DNA of 64,000 nt, taken from contig NZ_JAYWXI010000005.1 of assembly GCF_036016955.1 (NCBI RefSeq), positions 94,650-158,649 on the forward strand, written 5' to 3'. Source of the DNA: JAYWXI01 sp036016955. GTDB lineage: Bacteria; Bacteroidota; Bacteroidia; Flavobacteriales; Weeksellaceae. The notes below the pieces were generated by a model. The model worked only from the letters and a program-made list of their open reading frames with translations. It did no database searches and was not told the DNA's origin. The translations under genes and the position numbers were made by a program. Position 1 is the first letter of the stretch. Every line of letters begins with the position of its first letter. Shown here piece after piece: positions 29,583 to 39,500 of the stretch.

Positions 29583-32500
29583 ATGTTTGGCAAATTCATA
29601 CGTCGTCCGGTTCTTTCCGTGGTGATTTCACTCATTGTCGTGTTTTTGGGGCTTTTATCGTTGGTCAAGCTCCCGGTAACTCAATTTCCTGCGATTTCGC
29701 CACCTAAGGTTAATATTGTGGCCGATTATCCCGGAGCAAACAACGAGTTAATGGTTAAATCCGTTATTACGCCTTTGGAACAGGCGCTTAATGGGGTTCC
29801 GGGGATGAAGTACATGACTTCGGCTTCGGGAAATGATGGGGAGGCTTCGATTCAGTTGGTTTTTAATTTGGGAGTGGATCCTAATGTGGCGGCGGTTAAC
29901 GTTCAAAACAGGGTGTCGGCAGCGATTAATAAACTTCCGCCTTTGGTGGTTCGTGAGGGGGTGAAAATTTCTCGGGAGGAGCCCAATATGTTGATGTACG
30001 TGAATCTTTATAGTGACGATCCGAAGGCGGATCAGAAATTTTTGTTCAACTATGCGGACATCAATATTTTGCCAGAACTCAAACGTGTTGACGGGGTGGG
30101 TTTTGTGGATATTTTAGGGACGCGGGAGTATGCCATGCGGATTTGGCTGAAACCCGACCGCATGTTAGCGTATAATATCTCGGCCGACGAAGTAATGGAG
30201 GCCTTGAGTGACCAAAGTATCGAGGCTTCTCCGGGGAGAACGGGCGAGAGTTCAGGCAAGCGTTCGCAGGCATTTGTGTATATTTTGAAGTATCCGGGGC
30301 GGTATTCTACGGAGGCGGAATACGGCAATGTTATTCTGAAATCAAACGGCAATGGCGAGTTTGTCCGCTTGAAAGATGTGGCCGATATTGAATTTGGCAG
30401 TAATATGTACGATATTTATTCCACGCTCAATGGGAAGCCTTCGGCGGCTATTTCCATCAAACAGTCGTACGGATCGAATGCCAGCGAGGTGATTCACAAT
30501 GTAAAGACGATGTTGGCGGGTTTGGAAAAAAGTTCGCTTCCTAAGGGGATGCATTATGAAATCAGTTATGATGTCTCCCGTTTCTTGGATGCTTCCATGG
30601 AAAAGGTGGTGCACACACTTTTTGAGGCATTTGTGTTGGTGGCGATTGTGGTATTTTTGTTTTTGGGCGATTGGCGTTCTACGCTTATTCCGACTTTGGC
30701 GGTTCCGGTTTCTCTTATTGGTACTTTTGCGGTTATGTCGGCGTTTGGCATTACGCTTAACTTGATTTCTTTGTTTGCTTTGGTGATGGCCATTGGGATT
30801 GTGGTGGACGATGCCATTGTGGTGATTGAGGCGGTGCATGCCAAGATGGAGAAAAATCATTTGTCTCCGTTGAAAGCGACGGAAGAAGCCATGCGTGAGA
30901 TTAGTGGAGCCATTATTGCCATTACGTTGGTTATGGCGGCGGTTTTTATTCCGGTGGCTTTTATGTCGGGGCCAGTGGGGGTATTTTACCGTCAGTTTTC
31001 CATTACGATGGTTTCTTCGATTATATTGTCCGGCTTGGTGGCACTTACGCTTACGCCTGCTCTTTGTGCTTTGATTTTGAAAAACAATCACGGCAAGGCG
31101 AGAAAGAAGACGCCTATTACGGTGGTATTGGACAAATTTAACGGGTTGTTTACTAAAGGTCAGGTCCGATACAGCTCCATGCTTGGCAAAACCGTAACTC
31201 GGAAAATGATTACGTTACCGGTTCTTTTGGGCTTTTGCTTTGGGACTTATCTGTTGAGTAATCATTTGCCGTCGGGTTTTGTTCCGGGAGAGGATCAGGG
31301 GATGATTTATGCGATTATTCAGACGCCTCCGGGGTCGTCTTTGGAGCGGACAAATCAGATTTCGCACGATCTTCAGCGGAGTTCGGAAGCGATTGAAGGG
31401 GTGCAGTCGGTTTCGTCTTTGGCGGGGTACGAAATCCTTACGGAGAGTACGGGAGCGAATGCCGGAACTTGTCTCATTAATCTTAAAGACTGGAGTGAGC
31501 GGAAAGAAAGTGCTTCGGAAATCATTGAACAATTAGAGCAAAAGGCGAAAGAAATTCCGGGCGCGAATATTGAGTTTTTTCAACCGCCATCCATTCCGGG
31601 GTATGGTGCGGCGGGAGGCTTTGAACTCCGATTATTGGATAAAACGGGGAGTGGAGATTATCACATGATGGAAAAGGTGAGTAAGGATTTTGTGGCCGAA
31701 CTGAAAAAAAGACCAGAATTAGGCTCAGTATTTACGTTTTATTCGGCGAGTTTTCCGCAGTATATGCTTCGGGTAGACAATGATCTTGCAGAGCAAAAGG
31801 GGCTGAGTGTAGGAAAAGCGATGGATAATTTATCGACGTTGATTGGCTCAAACTACGAAACGGGCTTCATTCGTTTCGGGAAGCCTTATAAGGTGATTGT
31901 TCAGGCCGGGCCGCAGTATCGGGCTTTGCCTCAGGATGTTTTGAAACTCTATGTGAAAAACGATAACGACCAGATGGTGCCGTATTCGGATTTTATGCGA
32001 TTGGAAAAAGTGTACGGGCTTTCGGAAATTACCCGCCATAATATGTATAATTCGTCTGAGGTGAGCGGATCGCCTGCACCGGGATATAGCAGTGGCGATG
32101 CCATTAAGGCGATTCAGGAGGTGGCGGATCGGACTTTGCCCCGAGGGTTTGCAATTGATTGGGCGGGGATTTCCAAAGACGAAGTAGGGCGTGGCAATGA
32201 GGCGGTATATATCTTCTTAATTTGTTTGGGATTTGTGTACCTTATTCTTTCGGCTCAATACGAGAGTTTTATTTTACCACTTCCGGTGATATTATCTTTG
32301 CCGGCGGGTATTTTTGGGGCTTTCTTGTGTCTGAAGTTGGCGGGGCTGGAGAATAATATTTATGCGCAGGTGGCCATGGTGATGCTTATCGGTTTGTTGG
32401 GTAAGAATGCGGTCTTGATTGTGGAATATGCAATTCAACGAAAGGCTGAGGGGCTTTCGGTAAGGGAAGCGGCGTTGGAGAGTTCGGCGTTGCGTTTCCG

Positions 32501-32759
32501 TCCAATTTTGATGACTTCGTTTGCTTTTATTGCAGGGCTGATTCCTTTGGTTTTGGCTTCGGGGCCGGGGGCTTTGGGCAACCGTACGATTGGAACAGCG
32601 GCTGCGGGAGGAATGCTGATAGGTACTCTTTTCGGGTTGTTGATTATACCGGGACTGTATTACATTTTCGGAACGTTGGCAGAACGTTCTAAACTGGCAA
32701 AATACGAAGAAGAATATCCATTAACTGAAACCCTAAACGATGATGAACCTCTTTTATAA
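29583..32759 (+). CDS. RND multidrug efflux transporter (HAE-1 family)
   Basis: 1058 aa proton-driven pump, full length for AcrB-type proteins. N-terminal MFGKFIRRPVLSVVISLIVVFLGLLSLVKLPVTQFPAISPP is characteristic. The proton-relay Asp pair lies in TM4 (GIVVDDAIVVIEAVHAKME, about 410), and the second half repeats the 6-TM layout (GLLGKNAVLIVEYAIQR, RFRPILMTSFAFIAGLIPLVLASGPGALGNRTIGTAAAGGM). Export of drugs, dyes or detergents is expected; the substrates cannot be read off. Its 3' end overlaps the channel gene by 20 bp. Confidence 0.95.
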   Translation: MFGKFIRRPVLSVVISLIVVFLGLLSLVKLPVTQFPAISPPKVNIVADYPGANNELMVKSVITPLEQALNGVPGMKYMTSASGNDGEASIQLVFNLGVDPNVAAVNVQNRVSAAINKLPPLVVREGVKISREEPNMLMYVNLYSDDPKADQKFLFNYADINILPELKRVDGVGFVDILGTREYAMRIWLKPDRMLAYNISADEVMEALSDQSIEASPGRTGESSGKRSQAFVYILKYPGRYSTEAEYGNVILKSNGNGEFVRLKDVADIEFGSNMYDIYSTLNGKPSAAISIKQSYGSNASEVIHNVKTMLAGLEKSSLPKGMHYEISYDVSRFLDASMEKVVHTLFEAFVLVAIVVFLFLGDWRSTLIPTLAVPVSLIGTFAVMSAFGITLNLISLFALVMAIGIVVDDAIVVIEAVHAKMEKNHLSPLKATEEAMREISGAIIAITLVMAAVFIPVAFMSGPVGVFYRQFSITMVSSIILSGLVALTLTPALCALILKNNHGKARKKTPITVVLDKFNGLFTKGQVRYSSMLGKTVTRKMITLPVLLGFCFGTYLLSNHLPSGFVPGEDQGMIYAIIQTPPGSSLERTNQISHDLQRSSEAIEGVQSVSSLAGYEILTESTGANAGTCLINLKDWSERKESASEIIEQLEQKAKEIPGANIEFFQPPSIPGYGAAGGFELRLLDKTGSGDYHMMEKVSKDFVAELKKRPELGSVFTFYSASFPQYMLRVDNDLAEQKGLSVGKAMDNLSTLIGSNYETGFIRFGKPYKVIVQAGPQYRALPQDVLKLYVKNDNDQMVPYSDFMRLEKVYGLSEITRHNMYNSSEVSGSPAPGYSSGDAIKAIQEVADRTLPRGFAIDWAGISKDEVGRGNEAVYIFLICLGFVYLILSAQYESFILPLPVILSLPAGIFGAFLCLKLAGLENNIYAQVAMVMLIGLLGKNAVLIVEYAIQRKAEGLSVREAALESSALRFRPILMTSFAFIAGLIPLVLASGPGALGNRTIGTAAAGGMLIGTLFGLLIIPGLYYIFGTLAERSKLAKYEEEYPLTETLNDDEPLL

Positions 32760-34185
32760 ACCCACTTTAGCGGCTGCTTTTCTTGGCTTGGCTTTAATCG
32801 GCTGCAAGGCGCCTATGGCGACCAAGGTGAATGGCCAAGTGAAACAGGCGGTTCCTGAACATTTTCAGAATGAATCTGGCCTGAGCCAACGAAATACAGG
32901 GATGACGCCTTGGCGGGAGTTTTTTACGGACAAAACCCTTCAAGGGCTGATTGAAACAGCTTTGGCGAATAACCAAGATTTGCTCAAGACCTATCAGGAA
33001 ATTGAGATTGCCAGAAGTAATGTGATGTATAGGAGCGGGCGGCTTTCACCGGAGGTTTCGGCCGGTTTGGGGCAAGGGGTTCGCAAGGCGGGGCGCTATA
33101 CGAGTGAAGGAGCGGGCGATGCCGGTACGCAGATTGTACCGGGTAAGGAAACTCCCGATCCGCTTTTTAATACGGGGGGAGGGCTTTCCATGAATTGGGA
33201 AGTGGATATTTGGCATAAACTCCGTACCGAGAAGGAGTCGGCTGTGGCGCATTACTTATCCACGGTGGAGGGGAAAAACTTTATTCTTTCGAGTTTGATT
33301 GCCGAAGTGGCGGATAATTACTACGAACTTTTGGCATTGGATAATCAATTGGATATTGTTCATCGCTATATTGAGATCAATGAGCGGGCTTTGGAGATTT
33401 CTAAGATCTTAAAACAGGCGTCGGCAGGAACGGAATTGGGCGTGAAAAAATTTGAAGCCGAATTAGCAAAATCCAAAGCCCAAGAGTATATGGTAAAACA
33501 ATCGATAGCCGAGAAAGAAAACCAGATTAATGCACTTTTGGGACGGTTTCCCCAGTCCATAGAGCGGGATAAATCGGGATTGGTTTCGGCGGTGCCATCG
33601 GCGGTTTATTCGGGGATTCCTGCTCAGTTGCTCTCGAATCGTCCGGATATTCGTGCGGCAGAATACGAGTTGAAATCGGCCCAATTGGATGTTGAAGCGG
33701 CTCGGAAGGAATTTTATCCTTCTTTGGGAATCTCTGCCACTTTAGGATTGGAGGCGTTTAAACCCAATTATCTTCTGAAAATGCCGGAATCTTTGGCGTA
33801 TAATTTGGCGGGGGAATTGGCAGGACCGCTGATTAATAAAAGTGCGATAAAGGCTAACTTTGCAACGGCGGATGCCCGTCAGCTCCAGGCTTTGTACGAA
33901 TACGATAAAACGATTATCAATGCTTACGTGGAAGTGGCTAATTTGATGTCTAAAATTCAGAATATCGGTCATTATTATGAACTCAAATCGCAGGAAACTC
34001 ATGCTTTGGAGGAGTCGATTGAGGTGGCTAATCTACTTTTTAAAAATTCAAGGGCAGATTATTTGGAAGTTTTGATGAACAATAGAGATATTCTGGATGC
34101 CAAAATGGAAATGGTGGAAGCCAAGAAAAACCAGCTTACCGCTGTAACGGACATCTACAAGAGTTTAGGGGGAGGGTGGCAGTAG
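32740..34185 (+). CDS. outer-membrane efflux lipoprotein (TolC/OprM, NodT family)
   Basis: 481 aa, Cys22 lipobox (LALIGC). Two homologous helical halves with the conserved NQDLLKTYQEIEIARSNVMYRSGRLSPEVS and NRPDIRAAEYELKSAQLDVEAARKEFYPSLGISATLGLEA segments; the C-terminal part has ANLLFKNSRADYLEVLMNNRDILDAKMEMVEAKKNQLTAVTDIYKSLGGGW, the usual end. It makes the trimeric exit duct of the tripartite pump. It overlaps the pump gene, so it is translated from the same mRNA. Confidence 0.95.
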   Translation: MMNLFYKPTLAAAFLGLALIGCKAPMATKVNGQVKQAVPEHFQNESGLSQRNTGMTPWREFFTDKTLQGLIETALANNQDLLKTYQEIEIARSNVMYRSGRLSPEVSAGLGQGVRKAGRYTSEGAGDAGTQIVPGKETPDPLFNTGGGLSMNWEVDIWHKLRTEKESAVAHYLSTVEGKNFILSSLIAEVADNYYELLALDNQLDIVHRYIEINERALEISKILKQASAGTELGVKKFEAELAKSKAQEYMVKQSIAEKENQINALLGRFPQSIERDKSGLVSAVPSAVYSGIPAQLLSNRPDIRAAEYELKSAQLDVEAARKEFYPSLGISATLGLEAFKPNYLLKMPESLAYNLAGELAGPLINKSAIKANFATADARQLQALYEYDKTIINAYVEVANLMSKIQNIGHYYELKSQETHALEESIEVANLLFKNSRADYLEVLMNNRDILDAKMEMVEAKKNQLTAVTDIYKSLGGGWQ

Positions 34186-34236
34186 GCTGCCTTTTCTTTT
34201 TTTAATTTTAAGGATAATTTTCGTAAATTTTGGGTC

Positions 34237-34911
34237 ATGAAAATACTGGTGGTGGAAGATGAAAAACAGCTGTCTGAAAGCATTGTGGAATATTTTTCCA
34301 AGCAATACCAAATGGAGATGGCTTATACTTATGCGGAAGCGGTGGCTAAAGTTAGGGATTACGATTACGATTGTATTCTGTTGGATTTGACTTTGCCGGA
34401 CGGCAACGGGCTTAGCGTTTTGAAAATGCTCAAGGAGGAGAATAAGACGGATGGGGTCATTATCATTTCGGCAAAGGATTCTTTGGAGGACAAAATTACG
34501 GGGTTGGAACTCGGGGCGGATGATTATTTGCCGAAGCCTTTTCATCTTTCGGAATTAGGGGCGCGCATGGCTTCGGTTATTCGGCGGCGGCGTTTTGAGG
34601 GGAAGTCGGTTCTTCAGGTTAATGATCTTGTGATCGATACGGAAGCCAAAACGGTGAGCTATTTGGGGCAGTTGATCGATTTGACCAAAAAAGAATATGA
34701 GCTTTTGGTTTATCTTGCGGTTAATCGCAATAGGGTGATTTCTAAAGATGCCATTGCGGAGCATATTTCCGGTGAACAAGCGGAGTATTTGGGCAATTAC
34801 GACATCATCTATGCCCATATTAAAAACTTGAAGAAAAAATTGACGGCCAGTGGGGCGGGCGATTACCTTCGATCCGTCTATGGCATGGGGTATAAGTACG
34901 AAGTTTTATGA
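34237..34911 (+). CDS. OmpR-family response regulator
   Basis: 224 aa. Receiver domain with E7/D8, phospho-acceptor D50 (CILLDLTLPDGNG), T/S and K100 (GADDYLPKPFH), then an OmpR-type winged helix (about 130-222: TKKEYELLVYLAVNRNRVISKDAIAEHISG..NYDIIYAHIKNLKKKL, YGMGYKYE). It lies 51 bp after the efflux channel gene and overlaps the histidine kinase gene by four bases (ATGA), so the pair is translationally coupled and likely governs the efflux genes. Confidence 0.94.
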   Translation: MKILVVEDEKQLSESIVEYFSKQYQMEMAYTYAEAVAKVRDYDYDCILLDLTLPDGNGLSVLKMLKEENKTDGVIIISAKDSLEDKITGLELGADDYLPKPFHLSELGARMASVIRRRRFEGKSVLQVNDLVIDTEAKTVSYLGQLIDLTKKEYELLVYLAVNRNRVISKDAIAEHISGEQAEYLGNYDIIYAHIKNLKKKLTASGAGDYLRSVYGMGYKYEVL

Positions 34912-36161
34912 AATTAACCCAGTATATTTCGTTGCGATTTATTGGGATAGCGGCTTTGATGGGGCTGCTTTCCATTCCTGTTTTTTATGTGGTTTTATCG
35001 AAAATCATGCAGGAAAATATCGACCGTAATTTGGATTTTCAAAAACAATGGTTGATTAACCAAATGCGTTACACTACGCCGGAAAACTTTAGTAAATACA
35101 ATCAGGATATAGCGATTCAGGAGGTTACCGAGATTCTTCGGAAGAGCGATCGGTATACCAATCGGGTTTTGCCGGATGGGAGGACGAATGATTTGGAGAA
35201 CCATCGGATTTTGGATTTTTATAAGGAAGTGAACGGAAAGACGTATCATTTTAAGATTAAAAAATCGTTGTTGGAAAATCAGAAGATTCTTAAAACGATT
35301 GCTTTTTTGCAATTGGTCTTTTTTTCCATTTTGTTTTTGGCGCTTATTTGCATTAACCGCTTGGTTCGGCATCGGGTTTGGCAGCCTTTTTATGAGGTTT
35401 TGGGGGATTTGCAGAAGTACCGCATAGACCACCATAATTTTTCTGTTCCTAAGCGTTCCCCGGTAGCCGAGATGAATGATCTCAATGCTTCTTTAGCGGA
35501 CTTGGTGGAGCGCAATCGGGTGTTGTATTCGGCACAGAAAGAATTTACCGAGAATGCTTCTCACGAATTGCAAACGCCTTTGGCGGTGATTCAAAATAAA
35601 CTGGAAATGCTTCTGCAAACGGAACCGCTAACTGAGCAGCAGGTGCAATACATCGAAGATATTTACCATGCCAACCAAAAGCTTTCTAAAATGAACCGAG
35701 GGCTTCTTCTTTTGGCCAAAATTGAAAATCATCAGTTTGAGAGGCATTGCGAGGTGTCTTTGCGACGTCTTTGCGAGAAAACCTTATCGGATTTGCAGTC
35801 TTTGTTTGGGGACAAAATGTTGGCGGTTTCTTCTTTCTATCAGACGGATAAAGTGGTGGATGCCAACGAAACGCTGATGCAGATTCTTTTGGGGAATTTG
35901 TTGTCTAATGCGTTTCGGTATGCTCCCGAGCGGGGGGTACTGGAGGTTTATCTTTCGGAAGAATCCTTGACGGTGAGTAATACGGCTGAGGGAGGTGCTT
36001 TGGATGAATCGATGCTTTTTCGTCGTTTCAAGAGTCAAGGGGGGCATAAGGACGGTAATGGTTTGGGGTTGGAGATCAGCAGGAAAATTTGCGGATTGTA
36101 CGGATGGTCGCTTCGGTATTTCTTTTTTGAAGGGTGCCATCGGTTTACCATAAAATTTTGA
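34908..36161 (+). CDS. sensor histidine kinase
   Basis: 417 aa. Two transmembrane helices (about 9-31 and 130-150) bracket a small periplasmic sensor (about 32-129) of no recognised fold. The DHp helix carries phospho-acceptor H219 (FTENASHELQTPLAVI), and the ATPase domain has the N box (LLGNLLSNAFRYAPE, about 330) and a G box (GNGLGLEI, about 385). A PDB-like F box is reduced (MLFRRFKSQGGHKDGNG). Partner of the response regulator before it. Confidence 0.93.
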   Translation: MKLTQYISLRFIGIAALMGLLSIPVFYVVLSKIMQENIDRNLDFQKQWLINQMRYTTPENFSKYNQDIAIQEVTEILRKSDRYTNRVLPDGRTNDLENHRILDFYKEVNGKTYHFKIKKSLLENQKILKTIAFLQLVFFSILFLALICINRLVRHRVWQPFYEVLGDLQKYRIDHHNFSVPKRSPVAEMNDLNASLADLVERNRVLYSAQKEFTENASHELQTPLAVIQNKLEMLLQTEPLTEQQVQYIEDIYHANQKLSKMNRGLLLLAKIENHQFERHCEVSLRRLCEKTLSDLQSLFGDKMLAVSSFYQTDKVVDANETLMQILLGNLLSNAFRYAPERGVLEVYLSEESLTVSNTAEGGALDESMLFRRFKSQGGHKDGNGLGLEISRKICGLYGWSLRYFFFEGCHRFTIKF

Positions 36162-36589
36162 TTGAAAAAGAGGGGTTGTTTTTGGTTTTATGGGTGGTTT
36201 TTTGTAATTTTGCAGTTCTTTTGGCGCTAATTAATTGTTTGTAAACCAGTAAAATATTGAGATTCAACTCTTTCGGTGTTTCCGGAAGGGGTTTCGTGTT
36301 TTCGGGGGTACGCTTTGGTTTTCGTCATCAGAATAAACTAAGAAAAAATATTTTGCACTACGCCGTGAAAAGATATACCGGTGTTGCAGTTAGGAAAGAT
36401 TTTAAGAGCGGTGGCTCGGGATTTTGAAAATCAGGACTTTACTTACATGATCGTATGAAAAGCGCCAAATTTTCTCGAAAAGTTTTGATTTTCTATTTCT
36501 CTGGTTCTCTGTTTTTTTTAATTCTTTTCTGATATTTTTTAGATAAGAACAAAATATTTTTTAATCAACACTTTTACTATTACTTCATT
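36162..36589 (+). promoter_or_regulatory. 428-bp rpoB upstream region with promoter and structured leader
   Basis: No gene is visible. A promoter (TTTG at 36181-36184, TAATTTTGC at 36205-36213) predicts a start near 36218. The leader then begins with TTTGGCGCT (36220-36228), whose exact complement AGCGCCAAA recurs at 36461-36469, enclosing about 230 nt that would fold into a closed domain. A further pair, GAAAATCA (36426-36433) and TGATTTTC (36487-36494), crosses that helix. A second TATTTTGC promoter-like box lies near 36351-36358. The last 90 bp before rpoB are T-rich and unstructured. Confidence 0.5.
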
Positions 36590-39500
36590 ATGAGTAAAAC
36601 AAAAGAAACGCAAAAGACCGTGGAAATGCCGGCTAAGGGAAGAATTAATTTTTCTTCTGCGAAAGGCCGTGTGCAAGCGCCGGACTTTTTGGATGTGCAA
36701 TTGCAGTCCTTTAAGGAGTTCTTCCAGCTTGACACGCTTCCTGAAAACAGGGTTCATGAAGGGCTTTACAAAACATTCCAAGAGAACTTTCCGATTACGG
36801 ATTCTAGAAACCAGTTTGTTTTGGAATTTTTGGATTATTTGGTGGATTCGCCACGTTATTCCATCGACGAGTGTGTGGAGCGAGGGCTTACGTATTCTGT
36901 CCCTTTGAAAGCCAGACTCAAACTTTATTGTACGGATCCCGAACATGAAGATTTCCAAACGGTTATTCAGGACGTTTATTTGGGGCCAGTGCCTTACATG
37001 ACGCCATCCGGTTCGTTTATTATTAACGGTGCGGAGCGGGTTATTGTAACGCAATTACATCGTTCTCCGGGGGTTTTCTTCGGACAGACTTACCATGCGA
37101 ACGGGACCAAACTCTATTACTCTAGAATTATTCCTTTCAAGGGGTCTTGGATGGAATTTACCACGGATATTAACAACGTGATGTATGCGTACATCGACCG
37201 TAAGAAAAAGCTTCCTTTGACGACGCTTCTTCGTGCGATTGGTTACGAATCCGATAAGGATATTCTTCAGATTTTCGATCTTGCGGAGGAAGTGAAGGTT
37301 TCCAAGGCGGCGTTGAAGAAGGTGGAAGGACGTACGCTAGCGGCTCGTGTGCTTAACACTTGGTTTGAGGATTTTGTGGATGAAGATACCGGAGAGGTGG
37401 TTTCCATCGAACGGAACGAGATTATTCTCGATCGTGAGACGGTGTTGGAGAAAGAGCATATCGATATGATTTTGGAGGCGGGAGTGAAATCTATTTTGAT
37501 TCACAAAGAAAACTCCAACGAATTTTCGATTATTCAAAATACGCTTCAAAAAGACCCGACCAATTCGGAGAAAGAAGCGGTGGAGTATATCTACCGTCAG
37601 TTGAGAAATGCCGATCCGCCGGATGAGGAAACCGCTCGCGGAATCATCGAAAAGCTTTTCTTCTCCGAGCAGCGTTACTCTTTGGGTGAAGTAGGCCGTT
37701 ACCGTTTGAATAAAAAATTAGGGCTTAACATTTCGGTGGATACGGAAGTTTTGACCAAAGAAGATATTATTGCCATCGTGCGTCACCTGATCGAGTTGGC
37801 CAATTCTAAAGCAGAGGTGGACGACATCGATCACCTTTCTAATCGTCGGATTAAAACGGTTGGCGAGCAATTGGCGGGGCAGTTTGGCGTTGGGCTTTCT
37901 AGAATTGCAAGAACGATTCGCGAGCGGATGAACGTTCGGGATAACGAGATCTTTACGCCGGTGGATTTGGTGAATGCCAAGACTCTGACTTCTGTGATTA
38001 ATTCGTTCTTTGGAACGAACCAGTTGTCTCAGTTTATGGATCAGACCAACCCGCTTTCTGAAATTACGCACAAGAGAAGGTTGTCGGCTTTAGGGCCAGG
38101 CGGTCTTTCCAGAGAAAGAGCCGGGTTTGAGGTTCGGGACGTTCACCACACCCACTACGGAAGGATTTGTCCGATTGAGACGCCGGAAGGGCCAAACATC
38201 GGTTTGATTTCTTCGTTGGGAATTTATGCGAAAATCAATAACTTAGGGTTTATAGAGACGCCTTATCGTAAAGTGGAAGGCGGTAAAGTGGATCTTTCCG
38301 GTGAGCCTATTTACCTTAACGCGGAGGACGAAGAAGAAAAAGTAATTGCTCAGGCTAACGTGGAGCTCAGCGAGGACGGAAGTTTTGAGACGGATCGGAT
38401 TATTGCTCGTTTGGATGGCGATTATCCTGTGGTTGAACCTAATGAGGTAAACCTTATGGATGTGGCTCCGAACCAAATTTCGGGAATATCGGCTTCTTTG
38501 ATTCCTTTCTTGGAGCATGACGATGCGAACCGGGCGTTGATGGGATCGAACATGATGCGTCAGGCGGTTCCTTTGTTGAAGCCTCAGGCCCCTATCGTAG
38601 GGACTGGCTTGGAGAAGCAGGTGGCAAAAGATTCCAGAATTCTTATCAATGCCGAAGGTGACGGTGTGGTTGAATATGTGGATGCCGACAAAATCGTAAT
38701 CAAGTACGAGCGAAGCGAGGATGAAGATATTGTAAGCTTTGACTCGGCCACCAAAACGTATAATCTGACCAAGTTTAGAAAAACCAACCAATCAACGACA
38801 ATTACGTTGAGACCGAACGTCAGAGTGGGCGATAAGGTAGAGAAAGGTCAAGTGCTTTGCGACGGTTATGCAACCGAAGACGGCGAATTGGCTTTGGGAC
38901 GTAACTTGGTGGTGGCGTTCATGCCTTGGAAGGGGTATAACTTCGAGGATGCGATTGTAATCAACGAGAAGGTGGTTCGTGAAGACTGGTTTACTTCGAT
39001 CCACGTGGATGAATATTCTTTGGAGGTTCGGGATACGAAACTGGGGATGGAAGAGCTTACTTCGGATATTCCTAACGTGTCTGAAGACGCAACCAAGGAT
39101 TTGGATGAAAACGGTATGATCCGCATCGGGGCTGAGGTTAAGCCTGGCGATATTATGATCGGTAAGATTACGCCGAAAGGAGAATCCGATCCTACGCCGG
39201 AAGAAAAACTTCTTCGTGCGATTTTCGGTGATAAGGCCGGGGATGTGAAGGATGCATCCCTTAAAGCAGACTCTTCGCTTAGAGGGGTGGTGATCAACAA
39301 AAAACTCTTCTCTAGAAATATTAAAGACAAGAAAAAGCGGGCTGAAGAAAAATTGAAGCTTGAAGAAATCGAAAATAGCTTTAAGGCTAAATTTGATGAG
39401 TTGAGAAATGTTTTGATCGAGAAGCTCAATTCGTTGGTTAGCGGAAAGACCTCGCAAGGTGTGAAGAACGATTTGGATGAAGAGGTGATTGGTAAAGGGG

